Part shown: piece by piece, positions 45,903 to 54,893 of the stretch
Layout: each line of letters starts with the position of its first letter
Numbering within the stretch: position 1 is the first letter of the stretch
DNA from: Oceanisphaera avium
Lineage (GTDB): Bacteria > Pseudomonadota > Gammaproteobacteria > Enterobacterales > Aeromonadaceae
Direction of reading: 5' to 3'
Length of the DNA stretch: 64,000 bases
Assembly: GCF_002157875.1 (NCBI RefSeq)
Contig: NZ_CP021376.1
Span: 434,001 to 498,000 of the forward strand
Notes under the pieces: model-generated
What the model saw: only the letters and a program-made list of their open reading frames with translations
What the model was told of the DNA's origin: nothing
Database searches by the model: none
Translations under genes and position numbers: made by a program

Positions 45903-46526
45903 ATGACTCATCATCAAGATAACAGTAAAGAGGACGTTAAAAATGAGCGCCATCAACAACGCCAGCAAAAATTAAAAGACGCCGTGGAGACAAAAGTAGC
46001 CAGTGCTCAAGAGGAGCGCGGCGTACTGATGATCATTACTGGTAATGGTAAAGGGAAGAGTACCGCAGGATTTGGAACTTTAACACGCGCCCTAGGCCAC
46101 GGTAAGCGAGCAGCTGCGGTGCAATTTATTAAGGGGGGCTGGGAATGTGGCGAGCGTAATGTGCTACAAAAGCTGGGCGTTGATTTTGCTATTATGAATA
46201 CCGGTTTTACTTGGGATACCCAAGACCGTGTGCAAGATACCTTGGCCTGTGAGCAAACTTGGTGTGTGGCTGAAAAAATGCTGGCTGATGCTGAGCTCGA
46301 TATTGTGCTACTGGATGAGCTGACTTATATGGTGGCTTATCATTATTTAGCGGTGGAGCGGGTTGTGAGCGCCCTAAAAAACCGACCCGCACACCAACAT
46401 GTCATTATTACTGGACGAGGCTGCCACCGCGCTTTGCTGGAGTTAGCCGATACAGTAAGTGAAGTACAATCTATTAAGCATGCCTTTGAGGCAGGCGTTA
46501 AAGCCCAAGCGGGATTTGATTATTAA
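45903..46526 (+). CDS. cobO: Cob(I)alamin adenosyltransferase (CobO/BtuR)
   Basis: The enzyme adds the 5'-deoxyadenosyl group of ATP to reduced cobalamin or corrinoids, forming coenzyme B12. The 207-residue protein has a charged N-terminal extension, then the P-loop ITGNGKGKSTAGFGTLTRALGHGKRAA, AVQFIKGGWECGERNVL, IVLLDELTYMVAYHYL and HVIITGRGCHRALLELAD of the CobA/BtuR fold. AAGGGA lies just upstream of ATG 45903. No other cobalamin gene is in the window, which suggests salvage or a solitary copy. Confidence 0.95.
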   Translation: MTHHQDNSKEDVKNERHQQRQQKLKDAVETKVASAQEERGVLMIITGNGKGKSTAGFGTLTRALGHGKRAAAVQFIKGGWECGERNVLQKLGVDFAIMNTGFTWDTQDRVQDTLACEQTWCVAEKMLADAELDIVLLDELTYMVAYHYLAVERVVSALKNRPAHQHVIITGRGCHRALLELADTVSEVQSIKHAFEAGVKAQAGFDY

Positions 46527-46703
46527 CAGCGGATGTAAAAGTGTGGCTTTATTACGAAAACGTCATCCATAAGTCATCGGTTTGAGCGAATGAAACAGGC
46601 AAGATAAGGCATTACAAGAAGTACTGAGCAAGAATGCGCTTAGTAAGAAAGTGCTTTAGTTATTTCATTTTATTTCTTAACTGCTTAATGGAGAGTATTT
46701 AAT

Positions 46704-47222
46704 ATGGTTTTTCGTCCTTGCCTCATCGCTGTCGCCTTATGTAGTGCTTGTGTATTGAACTCGGCCTTTGCCGCACCTGCTGCTGTAGTTCAAGGCGTGG
46801 CACAAAGAGCGGATGTTACATTGGAGCTCGCCAATCAACTGCTTAATGCCACGCTAGCGGCTTGTCATAAGCAAGGCTTAACTGGGGTCGCGGCTGTGGT
46901 AGACCGCGGTGGTAACTTAGTGGCCTTGCAGCGTGATGATAATGTCGGCCCACATAATACGCTAGCCGCACAGCGTAAAGCATTTACTGCTTTATCGACC
47001 AAAACGACTAGCCGAGAATTGTCTGAGCGAGCGCGAAGTAATAAGGACTCACAAAACCTTAATACGCTAGATGAGCTCTTGTTGCTTGGCGGTGGGGTGC
47101 CACTGAAAATAAATAATCAAGTGATAGGAGCCATTGGTGTGGCCGGAGCGGGAGGGGCTGAAACTGATGAGGGGTGTGCGCTTGAGGCCATTAGTCAGTT
47201 ATTGCCCACCGCTAAGGAATAG
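46704..47222 (+). CDS. Exported GlcG/HbpS family protein
   Basis: The 172-residue precursor has signal peptide LIAVALCSACVLNSAFA, then a compact domain: LANQLLNATLAACHKQGLTGVAAVVDRGGNLVALQRDDNVGPHNTLAAQRKAFTALS and a glycine-rich end LGGGVPLKINNQVIGAIGVAGAGGAETDEGCALEAI. This is the GlcG/HbpS (DUF336) fold. HbpS binds heme and senses redox in Streptomyces, and the family is also tied to cobalamin and glycolate loci. Its place after cobO fits a cobalamin- or heme-related role; that is inference. GGAG precedes ATG 46704. Confidence 0.9.
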   Translation: MVFRPCLIAVALCSACVLNSAFAAPAAVVQGVAQRADVTLELANQLLNATLAACHKQGLTGVAAVVDRGGNLVALQRDDNVGPHNTLAAQRKAFTALSTKTTSRELSERARSNKDSQNLNTLDELLLLGGGVPLKINNQVIGAIGVAGAGGAETDEGCALEAISQLLPTAKE

Positions 47223-47617
47223 TCGCTGTTTTTATGAGCGTCCATTTTTTAACGATAAGCAAGAAGGGCTACGCTGATATCTTGAGCACAGATTAATGAA
47301 AGCCAGCTCGCTTAGCGCTGGCTTTGTCGATGGTAGGCACTTTTATTTTGTAACATAATTCACAACAACCCCGCGGTCGTGAGAGTGTATTATTCTGCTG
47401 ATTTCGGTTAATTTATCAAAACTATCAAATATTTAGCGAACAGCTTAGCATTTTAAACTGCTCAGCCTCGAATTATGCAAAAAATGTTGTAAAATTGCCA
47501 TAATAAGCACCGATATGTAGTTTTTTTGCATAGATAGTTTTTTAAACTAATTAAAAATTCACTTTCATAAAAGGGTTATGAGTATGATATAACTAGCGTA
47601 CCTAAAACCCTGTCGGA
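47223..47617. other. AT-rich region before the CvrA-type gene
   Basis: These 395 bases hold a terminator-like hairpin at 47299-47325 for the exported protein gene, then AT-rich DNA with TATGATATAAC about 30 bases before the antiporter start, a likely -10 region. I see no riboswitch. Confidence 0.4.
47299..47325 (+). terminator. Terminator-like hairpin
   Basis: AAAGCCAGC pairs with GCTGGCTTT around a nine-base loop. The T-run is short. Confidence 0.6.
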
Positions 47618-49354
47618 ATGTATTCATTGGATAATCTTGAACATCTCTTCTTACTGACTGGGATCTTGCTGTGTGTGAGTGTGCTAGCCACCTTATTGTC
47701 GGCGCGTTCCGGTATTCCTATTCTGCTTATCTTTTTATTCGTTGGCATGCTGGCGGGGGAAAGTGGGCCTGGGGGCATTGAATTTGAAAGTTATACACTG
47801 GCTTACAGCATAGGTAACTTGGCGTTAGCTATTATCTTGCTAGACGGCGGCCTTAGAACCCGAATGGATACCTTTAGGGTCGGCTTAAAGCCGGCGCTGA
47901 GTATGGCTACTTTAGGCGTGGTGGTGACCAGTGGCGTGACTGGGGTGTTGGCTGTTTATATTTTAGATCTCGGCTGGCTGCACGGTTTGTTATTAGGTTC
48001 TATTGTGGGCTCAACCGATGCGGCAGCAGTGTTTTCACTGCTTAGCGGTAAAGGTATGCACCTAAACCAGCGAGTGGGGGCGTCTCTAGAAATAGAGTCA
48101 GGAACCAACGATCCTATGGCCATTTTTTTAACGCTGACCTTAATTGGCTTAATTACCGGCAATATGAACGGCTTAGGTGAAACGCTGTTATTTTTGCTCA
48201 CTCAATTTGGCATTGGCGGCATTGCCGGTATTTTAGGCGGCATACTGTTAGTACAAATGATCAAGCGCTTTGAGTTAGCACCCGGCTTGTATCCTATTTT
48301 AGTGATGGGCTTTGGCTTAACGTTATTTGCCTTTACTGCCATTCTTGAAGGCAGTGGCTTTTTAGCGGTGTATTTAGCCGGTTTAGTGTTAGGCAACTCT
48401 CGATTGCGTGACATGGAGTCGATATTGCCCGTGTTGGATGGCTTAGCTTGGCTTAGTCAAATAGGCTTATTTTTAGTGCTTGGCTTGTTAATTTCTCCTG
48501 CCGACATGTGGGCGATGGCGCTCCCGGCGGTGTTAATTTCGCTGGCCTTAATATTTATTGCTCGCCCTTTAGCCGTATTGGTGTCATTGGTGCCTTTCTT
48601 TCGCTTTAATCGACGAGAAATTAGCTTTATTTCTTGGGTGGGGTTGCGCGGGGCGGTGCCGGTTGTATTGGCTATTTTCCCGCTTATGGCAGGATTGCCA
48701 GAGGGCATGATGCTCTTTAATGTGGCTTTCTTTGTGGTACTGGTTTCTCTACTAGTACAAGGCTCTACTATTCCCATTATGGCGCGATTATTACGAGTAG
48801 AAGTGCCGCCTGAATTGGCGCCACGGCGACGTTCTATGCTGGGTATTTTTCAAGAAGACGATTATGAAATGTTTCTTTATACCGTTAGTAGCGAGTCTAT
48901 AGATGGGCTTGTGGTTCGTAATTTAACTTTCCCTCCTCATTGTCGAGTGGCAGCGGTGTTTAGAGGAGATAATTTATTACCCGCATCAGGCAGCACACGC
49001 TTAGCCATGGGCGATATGTTGTGTGTGATTGGCCGCAGTAATCATCTTAAAACACTGAACAATATGTTTGGCGGCGACTTGGATGCTGCTCGCAGTAAAG
49101 CGCGGGCTTTCTTTGGTGACTTTATTTTAGATGGCAATGCTCGCATGCAAGATATTGCGCTGATGTACGGCGTGGATGTAGATGAGCAAGAAACGGAGCT
49201 GGGATTAGGTGAGTTTATGCTTAAGCACAGTAATGGTCACCCCGTGGTAGGGGATCATTTTGCTCGCTATGACATGATCTGGACGGTCGCTGATGTAGAT
49301 GGAGACACTGTGCTTAAAGTGGGCTTGCGTGATGACGAGACAGCACCTGTATAA
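47618..49354 (+). CDS. K+/H+ antiporter, CvrA/NhaP2 family
   Basis: The 578-residue protein exchanges K+ or Na+ for protons and is colinear with E. coli CvrA (YcgO) and Vibrio NhaP2. About 12 spans include GNLALAIILLDGGLRTRMDTFRVG, GSIVGSTDAAAVFSLLSGKG, ASLEIESGTNDPMAIFLTL with the ion-binding Asp, and SWVGLRGAVPVVLAIFPLMAG. A cytoplasmic TrkA-C-like region follows (VRNLTFPPHCRVAAVFRGDNLLPASGSTRLAMGDML), then a CorC/HlyC-like end (PVVGDHFARYDMIWTVADVDGD). It helps cells keep K+ balance at low osmolarity. The ribosome binding site before ATG 47618 is poor. Confidence 0.94.
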   Translation: MYSLDNLEHLFLLTGILLCVSVLATLLSARSGIPILLIFLFVGMLAGESGPGGIEFESYTLAYSIGNLALAIILLDGGLRTRMDTFRVGLKPALSMATLGVVVTSGVTGVLAVYILDLGWLHGLLLGSIVGSTDAAAVFSLLSGKGMHLNQRVGASLEIESGTNDPMAIFLTLTLIGLITGNMNGLGETLLFLLTQFGIGGIAGILGGILLVQMIKRFELAPGLYPILVMGFGLTLFAFTAILEGSGFLAVYLAGLVLGNSRLRDMESILPVLDGLAWLSQIGLFLVLGLLISPADMWAMALPAVLISLALIFIARPLAVLVSLVPFFRFNRREISFISWVGLRGAVPVVLAIFPLMAGLPEGMMLFNVAFFVVLVSLLVQGSTIPIMARLLRVEVPPELAPRRRSMLGIFQEDDYEMFLYTVSSESIDGLVVRNLTFPPHCRVAAVFRGDNLLPASGSTRLAMGDMLCVIGRSNHLKTLNNMFGGDLDAARSKARAFFGDFILDGNARMQDIALMYGVDVDEQETELGLGEFMLKHSNGHPVVGDHFARYDMIWTVADVDGDTVLKVGLRDDETAPV

Positions 49355-49403
49355 CTTAATGGCTGTGGACTAGCTATAAAACCGCTTAAAAAACGAACCA
49401 GAA

Positions 49404-49889
49404 TTAGTCTTTCTCAACGGCGGGTGCACCATTAGGGTTGGGAAAGTTATTCGCATAATCCACTCTTTTCTCTGAGCTTGGCTGGAGGTCATTAGGTTTT
49501 AAACGCAAAAGGTTGGGCGTTTGAGTAGCTACAGGCGAGAGGGTTAGCTCATCGACAAGGTGAGAAGTGACTAAGCCTTGTTCTTTAAGTTTGTCGAGCG
49601 CGCCTTTGTTTTTCACATCTACATAGCCGAGTACTTGTAGTGCCTCAGTGGCTCGCTTGGCGCTGGTTTTATTTCTGTCATAGAGCTTAAGTGGCGTGTT
49701 TTTATCGGGGAAGCGGGCACTTACGCCTCGGGCAATATGGGTATAAGGAATATGGAGCGCCCCTTCTAAGTGTTCTAGAGAATAATCTTGAGCATTGGCT
49801 ACATCTATCCAAACACTTTCTTTGGCACCAGCTAAACCGGGGCCAAAGCCACAAGTGCCAATCAATAATGCAACTATCCAAGACTTCAC
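49404..49889 (-). CDS. Exported rhodanese-like protein without catalytic cysteine
   Basis: The 161-residue precursor starts at GTG 49889 with signal peptide SWIVALLIGTCGFGPGLAGA. The domain WIDVANAQDYSLEHLEGALHIPY is the rhodanese start. Where PspE and GlpE have a catalytic Cys (VYC-R/N), this protein reads LKLYDRNKTSAKRATEALQVLGY, so Asp replaces Cys and sulfur transfer is unlikely. The C-terminal 50 residues are proline- and asparagine-rich. A binding or structural role in the periplasm is possible. It is convergent with the antiporter gene. Confidence 0.85.
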   Translation of the reverse strand: MKSWIVALLIGTCGFGPGLAGAKESVWIDVANAQDYSLEHLEGALHIPYTHIARGVSARFPDKNTPLKLYDRNKTSAKRATEALQVLGYVDVKNKGALDKLKEQGLVTSHLVDELTLSPVATQTPNLLRLKPNDLQPSSEKRVDYANNFPNPNGAPAVEKD

Positions 49890-49986
49890 AGCACCGCTCT
49901 CTATAACACAGATGAGGGCTTATTATAAAACAACGCGCCCCAAAACGGGGCAAAAAAAGGCGGGTTACCGACAGAAGTCGGCACAA

Positions 49987-50012
49987 CAAAAATCCCCCAT
50001 CGCTGGGGGATC
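49987..50012 (-). terminator. Terminator of the ytoQ-type gene
   Basis: On the minus strand, ATCCCCC and GGGGGAT pair around a six-base loop and run into TTTTTG, 48 bases after the ytoQ-type stop. Confidence 0.85.
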
Positions 50013-50059
50013 ATATCGAGTTCACTTATTCTTTAGCAGGGTAATGGCTAAGAGAGTGC

Positions 50060-50509
50060 TTAAGATAAGATATAAGATAGGATCTCAACGACTTGCTCAG
50101 GCTGGCGACAGGTCGCTTTTGCCGCTTCGTCCACTTCTTTTAATGGATGATCTAACTCAGCATCGTGCAAGGTTACCATGGGTTTACCTAAAGCTACCGC
50201 AAAGCCGGCATCAAAAGCGGCGTTCCATTGCTTATACTTAGGCCCAAAACGTACCACTACTAAGTCTGCGGCTTTAATTTGGCTAGAAGTACGAATACTG
50301 TTGATACCTGAGGCTTTACGGTCACGCCAAAAGTTATCTTCTTCGTTACCCAAGATATTAACGCCCACCATGTCACTGGCATCGTGATCAGTCACGGCGG
50401 AAGTAAAGTTCACTGTTAAGCCTTTTGCTTTAGTGCCTTCAATAATACGCTCGCGCCAATCGCTATGGATCTCACCCGACAAGTACACGTTCCAAGTTTT
50501 CTGCGTCAT
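50060..50509 (-). CDS. YtoQ family protein
   Basis: The 149-residue cytosolic protein has WNVYLSGEIHSDWRERIIEG at the start, VTDHDASDMVGVNILGNEEDNFWRDRKASGINSIRTSSQI in the middle, and ADLVVVRFGPKYKQWNAAFDAGFAVALGKPMVTLHDAELDHPLKEVD. This last part resembles the nucleoside 2-deoxyribosyltransferase fold, to which YtoQ is thought to belong; activity is unknown. AAGGA lies seven bases before ATG 50509. It follows ppnP, a nucleoside phosphorylase gene, in the same direction after 138 bases, a loose nucleoside theme. Confidence 0.9.
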   Translation of the reverse strand: MTQKTWNVYLSGEIHSDWRERIIEGTKAKGLTVNFTSAVTDHDASDMVGVNILGNEEDNFWRDRKASGINSIRTSSQIKAADLVVVRFGPKYKQWNAAFDAGFAVALGKPMVTLHDAELDHPLKEVDEAAKATCRQPEQVVEILSYILS

Positions 50510-50647
50510 TATTCATTCCTTATTGCTTACAAAATTCATTCAAACATAATACAGTTGATAAATGTTAGCGCATTCTGCACAGAAGATCAGCCCTTGGCGC
50601 CGCTCGTGAGTAGCAGTTCAGTACTGAGCTTACCCCGTTAACAGGCG

Positions 50648-50962
50648 TTAATCTAAGTAAGAGCAGCAGTAATCCACCAGCAGGCTGACCCGTAGCTTAA
50701 AGCTACTTTGAGCAGGCACCGAAAAGGACTGCCCCGCGCTAATGACTTGCCAGGATGTTGTCTGCGCTAATTGTACGCTGAGCTCTCCGGTTAAAATTTC
50801 CATTAGCTCTGCCTTATCGGTAGTAAAGCTATACTCTCCCGGTAGCATAATGCCTAAGGTTTTACGGCTACCATCGTTAAATAACAGCTCGCGACTGGTG
50901 ACTTTGCCATTATCGTAGATGTTAGCCTGTTTAATGACGGTGACATTGCTAAATTGACTCAT
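50648..50962 (-). CDS. ppnP: Pyrimidine/purine nucleoside phosphorylase
   Basis: PpnP (DUF1255) is a small cupin that splits nucleosides with phosphate into base and ribose-1-phosphate and has broad substrate range. The 104-residue product has the core LGIMLPGEYSFTTDKAELMEILTGELSVQLAQTTSWQVISAGQSFSVPAQSSFKLRV and ends DYCCSYLD. E. coli PpnP (94 aa) is colinear. A weak GGAAA precedes ATG 50962. It is divergent from ovoA across a region with repeated TTTTATAA motifs. Confidence 0.92.
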   Translation of the reverse strand: MSQFSNVTVIKQANIYDNGKVTSRELLFNDGSRKTLGIMLPGEYSFTTDKAELMEILTGELSVQLAQTTSWQVISAGQSFSVPAQSSFKLRVSLLVDYCCSYLD

Positions 50963-50970
50963 GATATTTC

Positions 50971-51046
50971 CATTTTATAAAATGAGCGTTTTATAACAGC
51001 CCTCACGCTAGTGCAAGGGTTTGTTACGTGTTCATTTTATAATGAA
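50971..51046. promoter_or_regulatory. Repeated TTTTATAA operator-like motifs between ppnP and ovoA
   Basis: CATTTTATAAAATG (50971-50984, perfect palindrome), GTTTTATAAC (50988-50997) and TTCATTTTATAATGAA (51031-51046, near-perfect dyad) share the core TTTTATAA within 76 bases of the divergent control region. TATAAT within the third could also be the ovoA -10 box. Confidence 0.5.
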
Positions 51047-51138
51047 TGAAAGTAAGCTTACCCTTTGCGGGTCTGATGTGACTAAGCTATTGCGACGATT
51101 TCTTTGGGAGATCGTTCACGTTAATATCAAGGATAGAA

Positions 51139-53253
51139 ATGGAAGAGCTAACAAAGAGGGTGAGTAAGACACTAAGTTTAACTGGGGATTCGGTAGCAGA
51201 AAAACGCGCTGAAATACGCCACTATTTTCATCATACTTTTAATTTGTATGAAAGCTTGTTTGATTGCATCAATGATGAACACGCCTATTATATTCGTGCC
51301 GAGCCACTGCGCCATCCTTTAATTTTTTATTTCGGCCATACGGCCGTTTTTTTTATTAATAAATTAATCTTGGGTAAATATCAGCATGCTCGAGTAAATG
51401 AACGACTAGAGTCGATGTTTGCTATCGGTGTTGATGAGATGTCGTGGGACGACTTAAATAGTGCCCACTATGACTGGCCGAGTGTGAGTGAAACCCGCCA
51501 TTATCGCCAGCAAGTGCGCGATATTGTCGATAAGCTAATCACCGATATGCCACTTACGTTACCCATTACTCCTGATTCGCCCGCTTGGTTAGTACTAATG
51601 GGTATTGAGCATGAGCGTATCCACTTAGAAACTTCCTCGGTGATTATGCGCATGTTGCCCCTGCATTATCTGGATGCTCACCCAAGATGGTCGCCTTGTA
51701 CCGAGACCGCTGCCGCTCCTAAGAACACGTTAGTCGCCCTAGAGGGGAAAACCATTACGCTGGGTAAACCTAAGAGCGCAGATACCTATGGTTGGGATAA
51801 CGAATATGGCTGTAAAACGGTCACGGTCGCGCCCTTTAAAGTAGCCAAATATTTGGTATCAAATGGTGAGTTTCTGCAATTTGTTAATGCTAAAGGCTAT
51901 CAACAACCTCAGTGGTGGACGCAAGAGGGACAAGCGTGGCTGGCTTATAGCCACGCTAAGATGCCACGCTTTTGGTTGTTAGATAATGGAGAATATTTTC
52001 AGCGAAACTTATTAAATATAATGCCTTTACCACTCGATTGGCCCGTTGAAGTAAATTACTTAGAAGCTAAGGCTTTTTGTAATTGGCAGGCCGCATTACA
52101 GAAGCGTCATGTGCGTTTGCCAAGCGAAGCGGAATGGTGCCTATTACGCCAATTCATTGATAGCGATCAGCCCAACTGGGAACAAGCGCCGGGCAATATC
52201 AACCTTGAATATTATGCCTCTTCGTGTCCTGTTAATCGTTTTGAGCAGCAAGGTATTTTCGATATTGTGGGTAATGTGTGGCAGTGGACCGAATCGCCTA
52301 TTGACGCCTACCCAGGCTTTAAAGTGCATCCATTATATGATGACTTTTCTACTCCTACTTTTGATGGACAGCATAATTTATTTAAAGGCGGCTCTTGGAT
52401 TTCGACCGGCAATGAAGCCACGCGTTTCGCCCGTTATGCTTTTCGCCGTCATTTTTTTCAACATGCAGGCTTTAGATATATAGAGTCTGACAGCGCCGAG
52501 GTGCCAGTGGAAGCAGTCAATACTTACGAGACCGATGAGCTAGTGGCTCAATATTTAGAGTTTCATTATGGCAGTACCTACTTTGAGGTGCCTAATTACC
52601 CTAAAGCCTGTGTTAAAGCATTACTCAGTCATACTCCTGAGCTTAAACAGGGCCGGGCACTGGATTTAGGCTGCTCTGTGGGCCGAGCCAGCTTTGAACT
52701 CGCTCGCCATTTTGACCATGTGGATGGCATCGATTTTTCGGCGCGTTTTATTCAACATGGCTTTCAGTTAAAAGAAACCGCTCATACCCGTTTTGCTATT
52801 CCAACCGAAGGTGAGCTGGTTGAATGTAAGGAAGTCAATTTGACTGAGCTTGGTTTAACTGAGCTAGCCGAAAAAATTGATTTTTTCCAAGGAGATGCCT
52901 GTAATCTGAAAGCGCGCTTTACAAATTACGATCTTATTTTTTGTGGTAATTTAATTGATAGATTATATGATCCGCTGTTATTTCTTAAGGATATTCATCA
53001 GCGCTTAACAGCAAAAGGCTATTTGGTATTAACCTCGCCTTATACGTGGTTAAGTGAGTACACACCAAAAGAGAAGTGGTTAGGGGGTATTAAAGTGAAT
53101 GGGGAAAATGTCACTACCTTAGACGGCTTAACTAAGGTGTTAAGTGAGCACTTTCATTTGGTAGCAAAGCAAGATGTGCCTTTTGTTATTCGCGAAACAA
53201 AACGCAAGTTTCAGCATACAGTGGCGCAGATGAGTGTGTGGCAATTAAAATAA
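51139..53253 (+). CDS. ovoA: Ovothiol biosynthesis protein OvoA
   Basis: OvoA couples cysteine to histidine as a sulfoxide with non-heme iron and O2, and its C-terminal domain methylates 4-mercaptohistidine to make the antioxidant ovothiol A. The 704-residue protein has the DinB-like iron domain with GIEHERIHLETSSVIMRMLP near residue 155 (HX3H pattern), an FGE-sulfatase domain (VAPFKVAKYLVSNGEFLQFVN to GNVWQWTESPIDAYPG and FKGGSWISTGNEATRFARYAFRRHF), and a SAM methyltransferase (ALDLGCSVGRASFELARHF, LIFCGNLIDRLYDPLLFL). AAGGA precedes ATG 51139. The sulfoxide lyase OvoB is not encoded nearby. It is an oxidative-stress trait of marine bacteria. Confidence 0.95.
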   Translation: MEELTKRVSKTLSLTGDSVAEKRAEIRHYFHHTFNLYESLFDCINDEHAYYIRAEPLRHPLIFYFGHTAVFFINKLILGKYQHARVNERLESMFAIGVDEMSWDDLNSAHYDWPSVSETRHYRQQVRDIVDKLITDMPLTLPITPDSPAWLVLMGIEHERIHLETSSVIMRMLPLHYLDAHPRWSPCTETAAAPKNTLVALEGKTITLGKPKSADTYGWDNEYGCKTVTVAPFKVAKYLVSNGEFLQFVNAKGYQQPQWWTQEGQAWLAYSHAKMPRFWLLDNGEYFQRNLLNIMPLPLDWPVEVNYLEAKAFCNWQAALQKRHVRLPSEAEWCLLRQFIDSDQPNWEQAPGNINLEYYASSCPVNRFEQQGIFDIVGNVWQWTESPIDAYPGFKVHPLYDDFSTPTFDGQHNLFKGGSWISTGNEATRFARYAFRRHFFQHAGFRYIESDSAEVPVEAVNTYETDELVAQYLEFHYGSTYFEVPNYPKACVKALLSHTPELKQGRALDLGCSVGRASFELARHFDHVDGIDFSARFIQHGFQLKETAHTRFAIPTEGELVECKEVNLTELGLTELAEKIDFFQGDACNLKARFTNYDLIFCGNLIDRLYDPLLFLKDIHQRLTAKGYLVLTSPYTWLSEYTPKEKWLGGIKVNGENVTTLDGLTKVLSEHFHLVAKQDVPFVIRETKRKFQHTVAQMSVWQLK

Positions 53254-53267
53254 TCATTTAATTAAGC

Positions 53268-53299
53268 TAAAACGCCGGCCTTGAGTCGGCGTTTTTTTA
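53268..53299 (+). terminator. Terminator of ovoA
   Basis: AAAACGCCG pairs with CGGCGTTTT across a nine-base loop and continues into T7. Confidence 0.9.
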
Positions 53300-53410
53300 T
53301 CTCTGCTAGGGTATCACGCTTAAAGGTCTTACTTTTAGTTGTAGTGGCGAAACATTGCTATTTAGCCCTTTGCTGGTTAAAGAACGGTAGCGCGAACTCC
53401 AGTAGACATA

Positions 53411-53438
53411 AAAAAGCCGGTCGTAAGACCGGCTTTTT
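53411..53438. terminator. Terminator of the purine permease gene
   Basis: AAAAAGCCGGTC pairs with GACCGGCTTTTT around GTAA. It is symmetric, so it works both ways; the permease ends 31 bases away on the minus strand. Confidence 0.9.
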
Positions 53439-53468
53439 GTGCATTATTTGAGCTAAAAAGGGTAGTTC

Positions 53469-54893
53469 TTAGCTAACTGCTTCAGTGGTCACTTTTTTTT
53501 GGACACTGTCTGTGGCAATAGTGCCGTTCATTTCTTGCTCGATAGCTTCACGGTCACGCGCTTCATCGGCCAAGGTCTTCTTCGGCAAGATGATATTTAA
53601 AATGAATGACATCAAGGCTGCAATGATAACTGGATTAGTCAAAGACTTCATCATGTCAGGCAAGCCAGCTACTGCGTTTGGTGCAGCGTGGATACCCATT
53701 GCCATCGCCAAAGACAGAGCAGCAATGGTCACGTTGCGTGAAGACAGCTCATCTTTAACTAACAACTGGATACCAGTCATGGTGATCATACCGAATACGA
53801 TGATAGTCGCACCACCAATTACAGGCGCAGGAATCGTGGTCATTACGGCAGAGAACTTAGGCAGTAAACCAGCCAAAATCATAAATACGGCAGCAACACC
53901 TAATACATAGCGGCTAATTACTTTAGTCATGGCTACGATACCCACGTTCTGGCTGAACGAAGAAGTAGGCAGTGAACCAAATAATGAACCGATTAAGGTA
54001 GTAATACCGTTACCAACTAAACCACCTTCCATTTCTTTGTCTTGCAGCTCACGGTTCATACCACCTACGGCTGTAGCAGACAAGTCACCAATGGTTTGTA
54101 CTGAGTTAACAATACAGATGATAACCATAGGAATGATGGCTTCGATTGGGAAAGACAGACCAAAGTGCATTGGCATTGGCACCATGGCCCAACCTGCGTC
54201 AGCAACTTTAGTGAAGTCAACCATACCGAAGAAGAAGGCTAACGCATAACCGGCAAGGATACCGATGATGATGGCCGCTAAGCGGAAGTAGCCTTTACCA
54301 AACTGTGAACAGATCAGTACGATACCCAGTGTAGTTAATGCTACCAACCAGTTGTTACCACTGGCGAAAGTAGGTGAACCTATACCACCGGCCATGTAGT
54401 TAATGGCTACGTTATACAGTGATAAACCGATAACCAATACCACAGTTCCTGCTACTACAGGTGGGAACAGGTTACGGATGTGCTTGATAAACAAGCCCAC
54501 GATGACCATGGCTACACCACCAATGATTTGTGCGCCCATGATAGAGCCCACTACGTCAGCAGGTGCAGTACCAGCGTCTAACCCAGACTTGGCCACGGCC
54601 AACAGGGTAGGCAAGTACGCAAAGCCAACACCAAAGATGGTCGGCATGCGTGAGCCGGCTTTACCGATTGGGTAAAGTTGTAACAAGGTGGAAAGACCGG
54701 AGAAGAACAATGCCACTTGGATTAGCAATGCACTGTCTGCACCACTTAATCCCAGTGTTTTAGCTAAGATGATAGGTGGCGTAACGGCACCCATGATCAT
54801 GGCTAAGATATGCTGCAGTGACAGCGGCAGTGCCTTGCCGAAACCTGGCTTACCGTAAAAATCGAATATTGACTTGCTTTGACTATGTTTCAT
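53469..54893 (-). CDS. NCS2 family xanthine/uric acid permease
   Basis: This 474-residue proton symporter for purines has 14 spans. NCS2 signatures are GKALPLSLQHILAMIMGAVTPPIILAKTLGL at the start, FGVGFAYLPTLLAVA, NSVQTIGDLSATAVGGMNRE (span 8 substrate region with Gln), and GSLFGSLPTSSFSQNVGIVAMTKVISRYV. The block NVG-I and lack of uracil-type residues point to the xanthine/urate branch (UacT, XanP, YgfU) and not to UraA. ATG 54893 follows AGGGA; the open frame continues upstream 30 codons without family match. Its upstream region has several copies of a TTGTATNCA operator. Confidence 0.92.
   Translation of the reverse strand: MKHSQSKSIFDFYGKPGFGKALPLSLQHILAMIMGAVTPPIILAKTLGLSGADSALLIQVALFFSGLSTLLQLYPIGKAGSRMPTIFGVGFAYLPTLLAVAKSGLDAGTAPADVVGSIMGAQIIGGVAMVIVGLFIKHIRNLFPPVVAGTVVLVIGLSLYNVAINYMAGGIGSPTFASGNNWLVALTTLGIVLICSQFGKGYFRLAAIIIGILAGYALAFFFGMVDFTKVADAGWAMVPMPMHFGLSFPIEAIIPMVIICIVNSVQTIGDLSATAVGGMNRELQDKEMEGGLVGNGITTLIGSLFGSLPTSSFSQNVGIVAMTKVISRYVLGVAAVFMILAGLLPKFSAVMTTIPAPVIGGATIIVFGMITMTGIQLLVKDELSSRNVTIAALSLAMAMGIHAAPNAVAGLPDMMKSLTNPVIIAALMSFILNIILPKKTLADEARDREAIEQEMNGTIATDSVQKKVTTEAVS

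Noticed and set aside
52109..52483. A 124-codon frame inside ovoA
   Set aside because: It overlaps the conserved FGE-sulfatase domain of OvoA in another frame and has no ribosome binding site.
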